Source: an uncultured Sutterella sp. (lineage in GTDB: Bacteria; Pseudomonadota; Gammaproteobacteria; Burkholderiales; Burkholderiaceae_F). From it: a stretch of 64,000 nt of DNA. The position numbers and the translations under genes were made by a program. How positions within the stretch are numbered: position 1 is the first letter of the stretch; each line of letters begins with the position of its first letter. A model generated the notes under the pieces. That model had not been told where the DNA came from and did not search any database. It saw only the letters and a program-made list of their open reading frames with translations. Shown one piece after another: positions 18,651 through 26,611 of the stretch. The stretch lies in the NCBI GenBank assembly GCA_905194315.1, contig CAJJRX010000008.1, forward strand, positions 1 through 64,000, read 5' to 3'.

Positions 18651-18716
18651 TTCTGGTCAATCTCCGAGTGAGGGGTAAATAAAAATTATCTGTTTTTATC
18701 ACTGAGGTCTGAAAAA

Positions 18717-19385
18717 TCAGTTTTCGGCAATTCTCAGGGCTGCCGCGATGGCCATCGGCGCGAGCGCGGCGCTCGCGAGCGTGAGCCCGGCGACAATCAT
18801 GAAATGCGGCGTCGGGCTCATTGCCACAGCAACGGCCTGCGAGGCGCCGGAACCGAAAATCAGGACAGGAATATAGAGCGGGAGCACGAGCAGGCTCGTG
18901 AGCACACCGCCCGAGCGAAGCCCGAGCGTGAGCGCGGCACCCACACCACCGATAAAGGAGAGCACGGGCGTGCCGACAAAAAGGCTCGCCACCATCACCG
19001 CCGTCTCCTCGAGCGAGAGGTCAAACATCACGCCGAAGACCGTGGCAAACACCGTCATCGGAACGCCGGTCACCAGCCAGTGAGCGATCACTTTCGCCAC
19101 GACGATCACCGGCAGCGGCTCGCTCGAAAGGAGCATCTGCTCAAGCGTGCCGTCGGCATAGTCAGCGGCAAACATGCGCGGCAGCGACAGGAGCGCGGCA
19201 AGCAGTGCGGCCACCCACACCACGCCGGGCGCAATCGCGCGAAGCGTGTTGGTCTCCGCCCCGACGCCAAGCGGCACGAGCGTCACCACGACGGCAAAAA
19301 AGAAAATCACCTGCGCGAGGTCACTCTTGCGGCGAAGCGCAAGCATCAGGTCACGGCGCAGAATTGTCTGAAAGAGTTTCCACAT
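18717..19385 (-). CDS. ccmB: Heme exporter permease CcmB
   Basis: A 222-residue inner-membrane permease with six helices, partner of CcmA. The start (MWKLFQTILRRDLMLALRRK) and the segment FAADYADGTLEQMLLSSEPL are characteristic of CcmB. With CcmA it powers release of holo-CcmE from CcmC. It begins 12 bp after ccmA. Confidence 0.95.
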   Translation of the reverse strand: MWKLFQTILRRDLMLALRRKSDLAQVIFFFAVVVTLVPLGVGAETNTLRAIAPGVVWVAALLAALLSLPRMFAADYADGTLEQMLLSSEPLPVIVVAKVIAHWLVTGVPMTVFATVFGVMFDLSLEETAVMVASLFVGTPVLSFIGGVGAALTLGLRSGGVLTSLLVLPLYIPVLIFGSGASQAVAVAMSPTPHFMIVAGLTLASAALAPMAIAAALRIAEN

Positions 19386-19397
19386 ACCTCGCCCCCC

Positions 19398-20123
19398 TTA
19401 CTGTTCACCCGCACCGTGCGGTGCGTTCTGTGCTTCGAGGGCCGCGGCATCATCGAGCGCGCGCTCGACAGCGCTGCGGCGGCGGGGAGCGAATTTTTCG
19501 GGCTCAATCACCATCTTTTCACCGGCGGCAAGCGGCACCTCCTGGTGAGTGACGAGCATGACAATGCCGCCGGCGGCCACGTGCCGGCTGATGAGATCCG
19601 CCAGGCGTGCCACGCCCTTGACGTCAAGCGCCGTAAAGGGCTCATCGAGCACCCAGAGCGGTGTCGCTTCGCTCAGCCACAGACGCGAGAGCGCCACGCG
19701 GCGGCGCTGCCCCTGCGAGAGCTGACCGGCAGGCGAATCCACAAAGTCCGTGAGCCCCACAGCGTCAAGCGCCTCCAGGGCACGCGCCTCGGTGGTGGGC
19801 ACATCGGCAACTTCAGCATTGATGAGAACGTTTTCCAGCACCGAGAGGTCATCCTTGACCCCGTTGCGGTGGCCGATATAACAGAGCTCCTTCCAGAAGT
19901 CCTGGGCAGCTTTGGTGATCGGGGTTCCACGCCAGAGAACCTCGCCCTCGACCGGGCGCATCAGGCCCGTCATCAGGCGCAGCAGTGTGGTTTTGCCCGC
20001 ACCGTTCGAACCGGCGATGCGCACAAGCGTGCCTGCACTCACCGCAAAGTTCATGCCTTTGAATAACACACGTTCACCGCGCTCACAGGTGAGGCCGCGA
20101 ACTTCAAGAATGGGGTCAGTCAT
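19398..20123 (-). CDS. ccmA: Heme exporter ATPase CcmA
   Basis: A 241-residue ABC ATPase and first gene of the ccm operon. It has Walker A GSNGAGKTTLLR, signature LSQGQRRRVALSRL and Walker B LWVLDEPF, followed by the D-loop region. It has a longer C-terminal tail than E. coli CcmA. The promoter should lie in the 460-bp region upstream, shared with a divergent lipoprotein gene. Confidence 0.96.
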   Translation of the reverse strand: MTDPILEVRGLTCERGERVLFKGMNFAVSAGTLVRIAGSNGAGKTTLLRLMTGLMRPVEGEVLWRGTPITKAAQDFWKELCYIGHRNGVKDDLSVLENVLINAEVADVPTTEARALEALDAVGLTDFVDSPAGQLSQGQRRRVALSRLWLSEATPLWVLDEPFTALDVKGVARLADLISRHVAAGGIVMLVTHQEVPLAAGEKMVIEPEKFAPRRRSAVERALDDAAALEAQNAPHGAGEQ

Positions 20124-20584
20124 ATCAGAATAATTATCCCTTTCCCGGGAATGGTTGACTCTGTATTAAGCCTAAGAGCGTATGTCACACCTAGACCAAT
20201 TTAGTGGAGTTTAGGTTTAAAGCATTAAGGCAGGCTTATAGCAGGCTGAAAGTGCCCCTAAAACTCGGGAAATTACCTACTCTGCCACCGCAGCCTCAGG
20301 CACGGCGGCGCTTCCCGCAAGATTATGCCAGCCTTTGGGCGGACGGGGAAAAGTTCGCCTTTTCGCCACGAAAAGGCTGTCAAAGAAAGTCTCAAAAAGG
20401 ATACCGTGTGGCGTTTTGTGCCTCTCTGCGGCACTTTTGTCACAACTTGCCGTGCCTGAAGGCTGTGCACTCAGGCTTATGTGCGCTACAATGCGTGCCG
20501 ACTGACCGGTTTTTCGTTTCTCACGCGTCTGTACCCGCCCTTCCGGCGGCGGTTTTGCAGGCCACTCTGATTGGAAAGCATTTC
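20124..20584. other. Divergent intergenic region between ccmA and a lipoprotein gene
   Basis: Near the ccm side are AT-rich elements, including CCTAGACCAATTTAGTGGAG and GTTTAGGTTTAAAG around 20190-20222, which resemble motifs in other promoters of this window. On the other side a TACAAT -10-like box at 20487-20492 could drive the lipoprotein gene. An open frame from 20204 that runs into the lipoprotein gene is not a likely start. Confidence 0.5.
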
Positions 20585-20977
20585 ATGCGACATACAACTG
20601 TTACCGTGCTCGCGGCACTCACCCTCTCGCTTGTGGGGTGCGCAGCAGTGAACTCTCTGAAAGATGCCAACGCCTTCACCTCGCCCGAGATCACCAATGT
20701 GGTGGGTGAGGTCTGGAAGATTCACACCACACGCCCTGTGGACGTGCGCCCCGAGACGGTGACCGACCATCTGATGGATCGTGCGCGCGAGCACTGCGAA
20801 CGCCGTGAGATGACCATGCTCCCGGTGCGCGGCAATGTGACGACGGACGGCCGTGACGGCTGGATGGAATTCCGCTGCCAGCAGCCGCTCAACTACCAGC
20901 CCGAATACAAGGGACTCTCGGCGATCTTCAGTATCGATGACGAGGACGACGACAAGATGAGTACGGGGAGAAAATAA
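20585..20977 (+). CDS. Small lipoprotein, unknown function
   Basis: A 130-residue predicted lipoprotein: MRHTTVTVLAALTLSLVGC gives a signal peptide ending in a clear lipobox. The mature part has no family I recognise; it contains two further Cys residues (REHCERREM, EFRCQQPL) that could form a disulfide, and an acidic Asp-rich tail. GGAAAG precedes ATG 20585, so I take this start rather than the longer open frame. It is monocistronic, with its own terminator. Confidence 0.8.
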   Translation: MRHTTVTVLAALTLSLVGCAAVNSLKDANAFTSPEITNVVGEVWKIHTTRPVDVRPETVTDHLMDRAREHCERREMTMLPVRGNVTTDGRDGWMEFRCQQPLNYQPEYKGLSAIFSIDDEDDDKMSTGRK

Positions 20978-21003
20978 GGCGTTGGGCCCCCTCCCCCCGT
21001 CCG

Positions 21004-21041
21004 ATCCTGACCGGCAGACGCACTGCGGTCAGGATTTTTTT
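21004..21041 (+). terminator. Rho-independent terminator
   Basis: A perfect 10-bp stem ATCCTGACCG (21004-21013) / CGGTCAGGAT (21026-21035) is followed by seven T, downstream of the lipoprotein gene. Confidence 0.93.
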
Positions 21042-21046
21042 GTCCC

Positions 21047-21077
21047 CAAAAAAAGAGGAGGCGCGCTGTCCTCCTCC
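21047..21077 (-). terminator. Rho-independent terminator of the gsi operon
   Basis: On the minus strand GAGGAGG pairs with CCTCCTC (21055-21076), followed by a run of seven T, just past the amidotransferase gene. Confidence 0.85.
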
Positions 21078-21100
21078 TACTCAGGTGAATCCCTTCAACT

Positions 21101-21829
21101 TCAGCCGATACGTTCGTTACCGCGGCAGCCTTCCACAAAGTGCGTAAAGAGCGCCATATGCACCGGGAACAGATTGGCCATCATTTCCGGATGCCACTGC
21201 ACGGCCATGGCATAGGGGTGACCTTCAATCACCATGGATTCAATCACGCCGTCCTCCACACTCTCGGCAAGATAGCGCACCCCCCGGCCCGGTTTTGCGC
21301 AGCTCTGATGGTGGCTCGTGTTGACCATGATCTCCCTGGCGCCCGTGATGCGCTCAAAGAGCGGGTCGATGGCGCGCACCGCATGCACTTCGCTCGTGTA
21401 GTGTTCGGGCTGGGAATGGTTGAGTGCGCCGTTGACCGCACTCGGAATGTCCTGAATGAGCGTGCCGCCCGTGAAGACATTCATCGCCTGCATCCCGCGG
21501 CAGATCCCGAAGAGGGGCTTATTTTCCGCAAGACAGGTCTCAACGATGAGCTTTTCAGCCGCATCGCGCTCGGGGCAGGCTGCGCCGCAGCGCGGATCCC
21601 GCTCTTCGCCGTAAAGCGACGGTTCGATATCCTCCCCGCCCGAGAGCAGCACACCGTCGACGCGGCGCAGAATCTCGAGCATGGCACCGGGTTCAATCCC
21701 CACAGGAAGCAGCAGCGGCGCGGCGCCCGCCTCTGCAAGACTTGCAAAATAGCGGCGGCGCACACCGTAGCGGTCCGTCTCCCTGTCCCAATGCGACGTA
21801 ATGGCAACTACCGGGGTCTTCTGAGTCAT
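21101..21829 (-). CDS. Gamma-glutamyl-hydrolase-type class I glutamine amidotransferase (PuuD-like)
   Basis: A 242-residue cytoplasmic hydrolase of the peptidase C26 / PuuD family, which cleaves gamma-glutamyl bonds such as gamma-glutamyl-GABA. The nucleophile is Cys110 in LFGICRGMQAMNV, with the catalytic His/Glu in AVQWHPE near the C-terminus and the oxyanion region LSGGEDIEP. It is the last gene of the gsi operon, 52 bp after the P1 peptidase. That context suggests it acts on gamma-glutamyl peptides brought in by the transporter, but the substrate is inference. Confidence 0.87.
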   Translation of the reverse strand: MTQKTPVVAITSHWDRETDRYGVRRRYFASLAEAGAAPLLLPVGIEPGAMLEILRRVDGVLLSGGEDIEPSLYGEERDPRCGAACPERDAAEKLIVETCLAENKPLFGICRGMQAMNVFTGGTLIQDIPSAVNGALNHSQPEHYTSEVHAVRAIDPLFERITGAREIMVNTSHHQSCAKPGRGVRYLAESVEDGVIESMVIEGHPYAMAVQWHPEMMANLFPVHMALFTHFVEGCRGNERIG

Positions 21830-21881
21830 TGTTTTCTCTCTTTAATTAACTGTTTCAAATGTGTGTCTGTCTTTGCTCTGC

Positions 21882-22931
21882 TCAATTAGCAAAGGCGCCG
21901 AATTTCTCGTCCCACGCCTCGAGCAGGTTTTTCACCACGCGGCCTTCGTAACCCGTTACCGTCTCCGCGGCCCAGAGCGCTTTGAGAACCGACTGCTCGG
22001 TCGCGTCCGCGACGGCCTCAAAAAATGTCGGATCCAGGCTCTCGTCGTAGAGAAAGCTCACCGGCGGACGGCGGCCGCCCGCCTGCTGCCAGTCGATGGT
22101 GTAGGCGGTGGTAAAGGCGATCACCTCGTCGCCGCTGCCGTGCCCGAAAATCGAACCGGTTCTGGCAAGTCCCGCGGTGACGCGGCGCGCAATGCGTTGG
22201 AGCTGCCGGTATTCGAGCGGCGCATCCGTGGCGAGCACGAAAATGCACGAGCCGCTCTCAGGAGCCGGATCGGCCGGCGCCGTGAGCGCCCGTCCGACCG
22301 GTTCGCCCGCAACGGTAAGCTGATAGGGCTGACCGTAGTTCGTGAGCGCGAGAATGCCCACGGTGTACGCCTCGCCCGCTATCTCCACGACGCGCGAGGC
22401 GCTCCCGATGCCGCCCTTGAGGCCGAAATTCACCATCCCGCGGCCGGCGCCCACACTGCCGAGCGCAAAATCGGCACGCGCATTGGCGAGTGCCGCCTCG
22501 TAGTGCTCTGCACGCACCGCGAGCCGCTGAATGTCGTTGAGTCTTGCGTCCGAGCACTCACCCACGACCGGGTTCACGGAACTTGTCGTGCGGCAGACTT
22601 CCGGGTTGTTGCGGATCGTCTCCCTCACCTGCGCCATCATCACCTCGCCCACCGAGAGCGTGTTGGTGAGTGCAATCGTGGTTTCGATGACGCCAAGCTC
22701 GGCAATCTGAATGCTGCCCGAGGATTTGGTGTGTCCGTTGATCACGTGCGTGCAGGCGGGGACCTTCTGCCGGTAAACGTTGCCGGGGTGCGGCCTGATT
22801 ACCGTCACCCCGGTCTGAATGTCGCCCTCTGCGAGCGTGGCGTGCCCCACCGTGACGCCAGCGACGTCACTGATGAGGTCACGCGGACCGCTCGGGAGCA
22901 CCCCGATACGGGGCATTTTGCGGCTGAGCAT
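21882..22931 (-). CDS. P1 family (DmpA/BapA-type) aminopeptidase
   Basis: A 349-residue N-terminal-nucleophile peptidase of the DmpA family, which self-cleaves into two subunits and removes N-terminal L-, D- or beta-amino acids from peptides. Family marks are GVTVGHATL, NGHTKSSGSIQIAELGVI and GAGRGMVNFGLKGGIGSAS. The likely autoprocessing site is Gly227-Ser228 in ESGSCIFVLATDAPL, making Ser228 the nucleophile. The ATG overlaps the gsiD stop region, so translation is probably coupled. In E. coli the peptidase beside gsi is the unrelated isoaspartyl peptidase IaaA; here a P1 enzyme takes that place. Confidence 0.9.
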   Translation of the reverse strand: MLSRKMPRIGVLPSGPRDLISDVAGVTVGHATLAEGDIQTGVTVIRPHPGNVYRQKVPACTHVINGHTKSSGSIQIAELGVIETTIALTNTLSVGEVMMAQVRETIRNNPEVCRTTSSVNPVVGECSDARLNDIQRLAVRAEHYEAALANARADFALGSVGAGRGMVNFGLKGGIGSASRVVEIAGEAYTVGILALTNYGQPYQLTVAGEPVGRALTAPADPAPESGSCIFVLATDAPLEYRQLQRIARRVTAGLARTGSIFGHGSGDEVIAFTTAYTIDWQQAGGRRPPVSFLYDESLDPTFFEAVADATEQSVLKALWAAETVTGYEGRVVKNLLEAWDEKFGAFAN

Positions 22932-22933
22932 AC

Positions 22934-23848
22934 TCAGTTCTTGTCCATATCAAGTTTCGGATCGAGCGCATCGCGCAGGCCGTCACCGAGCAGGTTGAAG
23001 GCGAGCACGGTGAGGAAAATCGCCATCACCGGGAAGAACACCGCGTGCGGCGCGGTGACGAGGTCGGCACGCGCCTCATTGAGCATCGCGCCCCACTCGG
23101 GCATCGGCGGCTGTGCGCCAAGGCCCAGGAACGAGAGCGAGGCGGCGGTGATGATCGAGGTGCCGATACGCATCGACAGATAGATCACGATCACCGAGAT
23201 CGTCCCCGGAAGGATGTGCCGGAAGAGAATCGTAAAGTCGCTCGCCCCGAGGCTTCGTGTGGCCTCAATGTAGGTGGCCTGCTTGAGCACGAGCACGTTG
23301 CCGCGCACAAGACGGGCAAAGGCGGGCACCGAGAAGACCGCCACGGCAGCGACCACGTTGATCATCCCGCCGCCCAGAATCGCCACGATACCGATCGCAA
23401 GCAGAATGCCGGGGAAGGCGAAAAGCACGTCCGCCACACGCATCGTGATGCGGTCAATCCACCCGCCGTAGTACCCGGCAAGCAGCCCGAACGTGGTGCC
23501 GAAGAAGGCGCCGATACCAACGGCGACAAAGCCGGAGACGAGCGAAATACGGGTGCCCACCACGATACGGCTGAAGATGTCACGCCCGAGCGCGTCCACC
23601 CCGAACCAGTGCACGAGGCTCGGCCCCTCGTTGAGGTAGTCGTAGTCAAAGTAGTTTTCCGCGTCGTAGGGCACCATCATGGGGCCGAACACCGCCACGA
23701 CAATCAGAAAGATCACAAAGAGGCCGGCCGCAATCGAGAGCGGCTGGCGGCGGAACTTGCGCCAGAATTCCGAGAGCGGCGTACGGATGCGCTCCTCGTG
23801 CCCGGCAAGGCGAGGATCGAGCACTGCAGTTTTTTCTTCACTCATCAT
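22934..23848 (-). CDS. gsiD: Glutathione/peptide ABC transporter permease GsiD
   Basis: A 304-residue inner-membrane permease of the DppC/GsiD class with an N-terminal helix and a five-helix transport core. The EAA motif for ATPase contact is visible in EATRSLGASDFTILFRHILPG. It pairs with GsiC. The adjacent binding protein is clearly GsiB-like, which favours glutathione over general dipeptides as substrate. It starts 10 bp downstream of gsiC. Confidence 0.9.
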   Translation of the reverse strand: MMSEEKTAVLDPRLAGHEERIRTPLSEFWRKFRRQPLSIAAGLFVIFLIVVAVFGPMMVPYDAENYFDYDYLNEGPSLVHWFGVDALGRDIFSRIVVGTRISLVSGFVAVGIGAFFGTTFGLLAGYYGGWIDRITMRVADVLFAFPGILLAIGIVAILGGGMINVVAAVAVFSVPAFARLVRGNVLVLKQATYIEATRSLGASDFTILFRHILPGTISVIVIYLSMRIGTSIITAASLSFLGLGAQPPMPEWGAMLNEARADLVTAPHAVFFPVMAIFLTVLAFNLLGDGLRDALDPKLDMDKN

Positions 23849-23858
23849 CGGCCTCTCA

Positions 23859-24779
23859 TTACTTGTAGCGAATAGCCGGATTGACCCAGCCGTAAATCAC
23901 GTCAACGATCAGATTGATCACAATAAATTCCACGGAAAAGAGCAGCACGCAGGCCTGAATCACCGGGTAGTCACGCATGTCAACCGCGTCGACCAGCAGC
24001 CGGCCCATCCCCGGCCAGTTGAACACCTTCTCGACAACGATCGAGCCGCCGAGCAGGAACCCGAACTGCAGACCCATCATCGTCACCACCGGGATCATGG
24101 CGTTGCGGAAGGAGTGCTTGAGCACAACGCTCACCTCATGCACCCCCTTGGCGCGCGCCGTGCGGATGTAGTCCTCGCCCAGAACCTCCACGAACGAGGA
24201 GCGCGTAAAGCGCGCCATCACCGCCGCGACCGCCGCACCGAGCGTGATCGAGGGGAGAATGTAGTGCTCCCAGCTCGAGGCCCCCACCGTGGGCAGCCAG
24301 CCGAGTCGCACCGAAAAGAATTCCATCAGGATCATCCCGAGCGCAAACGCCGGGAAGCTGATCCCTGAGACGGCCACCGTCATGCAGAGTCTGTCAGGCC
24401 AGCGGTTGCGCCAGACAGCGGCGACAATCCCGGCGAGCAGCCCGAAGAGCACCGACCAGGCCATACTCGTCACCGTAAGCCAGAGGGTGGGGAAAAACCG
24501 TTCGGCAATCTCCTGCGAGACCGGCCGCTTGCTCGAGAGCGACTTGCCCAGATTGCCGGTGACTGCGCCCTTGACGAAGTTCACGAACTGTTCATGCAGG
24601 GGCTTGTCAAGGCCGAGTTCCTTGCGCACGAGCTGCACCGTCTGCTCGTCGGCCTCGGGGCCCGCCGTCAGACGCGCCGGATCGCCCGGGAGCATATGCA
24701 CAAAGAAAAAGACGCAGACGGCCACGAAAAACATCGTGGGCACCATCCCCAGTACTCGTTTGATAAAGTAGCGCAGCAT
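23859..24779 (-). CDS. gsiC: Glutathione/peptide ABC transporter permease GsiC
   Basis: A 306-residue DppB/GsiC-type permease starting MLRYFIKRVLGMVPTMFF, the usual beginning of this family, with HMLPGDPARL in the first periplasmic loop and the EAA motif in RTARAKGVHEVSVVLKHSFRNAMIPV. The frame is open to a GTG at 24806, but the conserved protein begins at ATG 24779. A 127-bp spacer with two perfect hairpins separates it from gsiB. Confidence 0.9.
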   Translation of the reverse strand: MLRYFIKRVLGMVPTMFFVAVCVFFFVHMLPGDPARLTAGPEADEQTVQLVRKELGLDKPLHEQFVNFVKGAVTGNLGKSLSSKRPVSQEIAERFFPTLWLTVTSMAWSVLFGLLAGIVAAVWRNRWPDRLCMTVAVSGISFPAFALGMILMEFFSVRLGWLPTVGASSWEHYILPSITLGAAVAAVMARFTRSSFVEVLGEDYIRTARAKGVHEVSVVLKHSFRNAMIPVVTMMGLQFGFLLGGSIVVEKVFNWPGMGRLLVDAVDMRDYPVIQACVLLFSVEFIVINLIVDVIYGWVNPAIRYK

Positions 24780-24822
24780 AGTTATTGTCGTTATGGTTAA
24801 AAGCACACAGAAAAGCCGGACT

Positions 24823-24893
24823 GCGGCCGGGGGCCGCCCGCCGCGGCGGACACTCCCCCGCTATGAGAGGAGCGCCCCGGCTGCCGCGGCAGC
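24823..24893 (-). repeat. Two perfect hairpins in the gsiB-gsiC spacer
   Basis: GCGGCC/GGCCGC (24823-24837) and the 14-bp palindrome GCTGCCGCGGCAGC (24880-24893) lie between the binding-protein gene and the permease gene. Such structures often protect the upstream mRNA, which would raise GsiB over the permeases. Confidence 0.6.
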
Positions 24894-24906
24894 GAACGGG
24901 CGGGGT

Positions 24907-26451
24907 TTACTTCATTTCGAGTTCATCGAAATCGTAACCCGCGTCCGGCATGATGTAAAAGCCCTTGAGGTTGTCACGCGAAGCGGCCACATTCACTTCG
25001 GTCACGAGGAACGCCCAGGGGGCATCCTTCCAGATCTGTTCCTGCGCAACCTTGTAGTACTCGGCCTTCTTCTTGTCGTCGGTGGTGTTAAGCGCATCCT
25101 TCAGCGCCTTGTCCACCACTTCGCTCGAATAGTAGGCGGTGTTGGCCAGGCGCGGCGGATGGCTTTCCGTGGCAAGCAGCGGACGCAGAGCCCAGTCGGC
25201 CTCACCGGTGGAGCTCGACCAGCCGATGTAGTACAGACGCACACCGGCCTGCTTGGGATCCTGAACGCTTTCGACCTGCGCGACGCGCTGACCGGCTTCA
25301 AGCGCCTGCACGGAGGCCTTGATGCCGACCTGTGCGAGCTGCTGCTGCAGGAACTGAATCACCTTCTGGGCGGTGGTGTGGTTGTAGGCGGACCAGAGCG
25401 TGGTCTGGAAGCCGTTCGGATAGCCGGCCTCTTTGAGAAGCTCGCGGGCCTTGGCCGGATCATAGGGCCAGGGACCGAGCTTGACGGCGTAGGCAACACC
25501 AGCCGGGAGCGGCCCTTCAGCGGGCACCGCGTAGCCGTTAAAGGCCACCTTGGCGAGCGCCTCCTTGTTGATGGCGTAGTTGATGGCCTGACGGACCTTC
25601 AGATTGTCAAAGGGTTTGACATTCATGTTCATCGACATGTAGCGGTGAACAATCGAGGGGCTCTTGGAGATCACCACACCGGGTTTGCCTTCAAGGGCCT
25701 TGATCTGTTCAAACGGCAGCGAGGAGGCAAACTGCACTTCGCCCGTCTGAATCATGGCGGCGCGGGTGGAGTTTTCCACGACCGGAATCCAGGTGATGGA
25801 GTCAACCTTCGGATAACCCTGACGCCAGTAGGCGGGGTTCTTCTTCACCTTCATGTAGTCGGTCTGACGCCATTCCTCAAAGACAAAGGGGCCGGTGCCC
25901 ACCGGATGGAAGGCGGCCTCCTGCTTGCCCTTGGCCAGGGTCTTGGGCGAAATCATCGCGGCGGCCGGGTGAGCGAGCTGGTTGATGAACGCGGAGAACG
26001 GTTCGTGCAGCGTAAACTTCACCGTGTACTCGTCAACGACTTCCGTCTTGGCGATGTTTTTGTACAGGTTGTAGCGCTTGAGATGGTTCTCGGGGTTCGT
26101 CACACGGTCAAAGTTGGCCTTGACGGCAGCGGCGTTAAAGGGCTCGCCGTCATGGAACTTCACGCCTTCACGCAGCTTCACCGTATACACCAGACCGTCC
26201 GGGCTCGCCTCATAGGAGAGCGCGAGCACGTTTTTGAGCTTCATATCCTTGTCAAGACGGAAGAGCCCTTCGTAGAACGAACGCACGGCGTTTTGAGAGA
26301 GCGTGTCATTGGCATCCCACGGATCCATCGTCGTGAAAGTCGAGGCAATCGCCACTTTCACATCCCCTGCGGCCCAGGCAGAAAAGCTGGTGCCCGCCAT
26401 CGCGGCCATCATGGCCAGCACGGCAGCGCTCTTAACAAACGTTTTTTGCAT
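24907..26451 (-). CDS. gsiB: Glutathione-binding periplasmic protein GsiB
   Basis: A 514-residue extracytoplasmic solute-binding protein (SBP family 5). It has a Sec signal peptide with AWA cleavage region, and long segments resembling E. coli GsiB, including FTTMDPWDANDTLSQ, KLKNVLALSYE, NHLKRYNLYKNIAKTE and SASTGEADWAL-like SSSTGEADWAL. This resemblance is much closer than to DppA or OppA, so glutathione is the likely ligand. GGGAG precedes the ATG. It lies between gsiA and gsiC in the same operon. Confidence 0.92.
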   Translation of the reverse strand: MQKTFVKSAAVLAMMAAMAGTSFSAWAAGDVKVAIASTFTTMDPWDANDTLSQNAVRSFYEGLFRLDKDMKLKNVLALSYEASPDGLVYTVKLREGVKFHDGEPFNAAAVKANFDRVTNPENHLKRYNLYKNIAKTEVVDEYTVKFTLHEPFSAFINQLAHPAAAMISPKTLAKGKQEAAFHPVGTGPFVFEEWRQTDYMKVKKNPAYWRQGYPKVDSITWIPVVENSTRAAMIQTGEVQFASSLPFEQIKALEGKPGVVISKSPSIVHRYMSMNMNVKPFDNLKVRQAINYAINKEALAKVAFNGYAVPAEGPLPAGVAYAVKLGPWPYDPAKARELLKEAGYPNGFQTTLWSAYNHTTAQKVIQFLQQQLAQVGIKASVQALEAGQRVAQVESVQDPKQAGVRLYYIGWSSSTGEADWALRPLLATESHPPRLANTAYYSSEVVDKALKDALNTTDDKKKAEYYKVAQEQIWKDAPWAFLVTEVNVAASRDNLKGFYIMPDAGYDFDELEMK

Positions 26452-26611
26452 GTCAAACTCCCGTCGGTAGTTTCATGAGTGTCCCCTTGCGGGCGCCCTG
26501 CGGGGGATTACTCCCTGCGCCTCAGGCCGCCCCGCCCGGGGGTCTTAAAGTCACCGGGGCGGGTCATTGCCCCGGCAGGATTTCCGTCTGCAGTACGAAT
26601 CTCTGCAGACG
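26452..26611 (-). repeat. gsiA-gsiB spacer with perfect hairpin
   Basis: It contains CGTCTGCAG (26585-26593) and CTGCAGACG (26603-26611), a perfect 9-bp stem with a 9-base loop, plus a CCCCG/CGGGG stem nearby. The GTCTGCAG/CTGCAGAC stem is the same as one in the ccmE-ccmF spacer at 17161-17181. Confidence 0.6.

Noticed and set aside
20204..20584. A 127-codon N-terminal extension of the small lipoprotein
   Set aside because: The signal peptide, lipobox and ribosome site all point to ATG 20585, and the extension has no protein-like composition.
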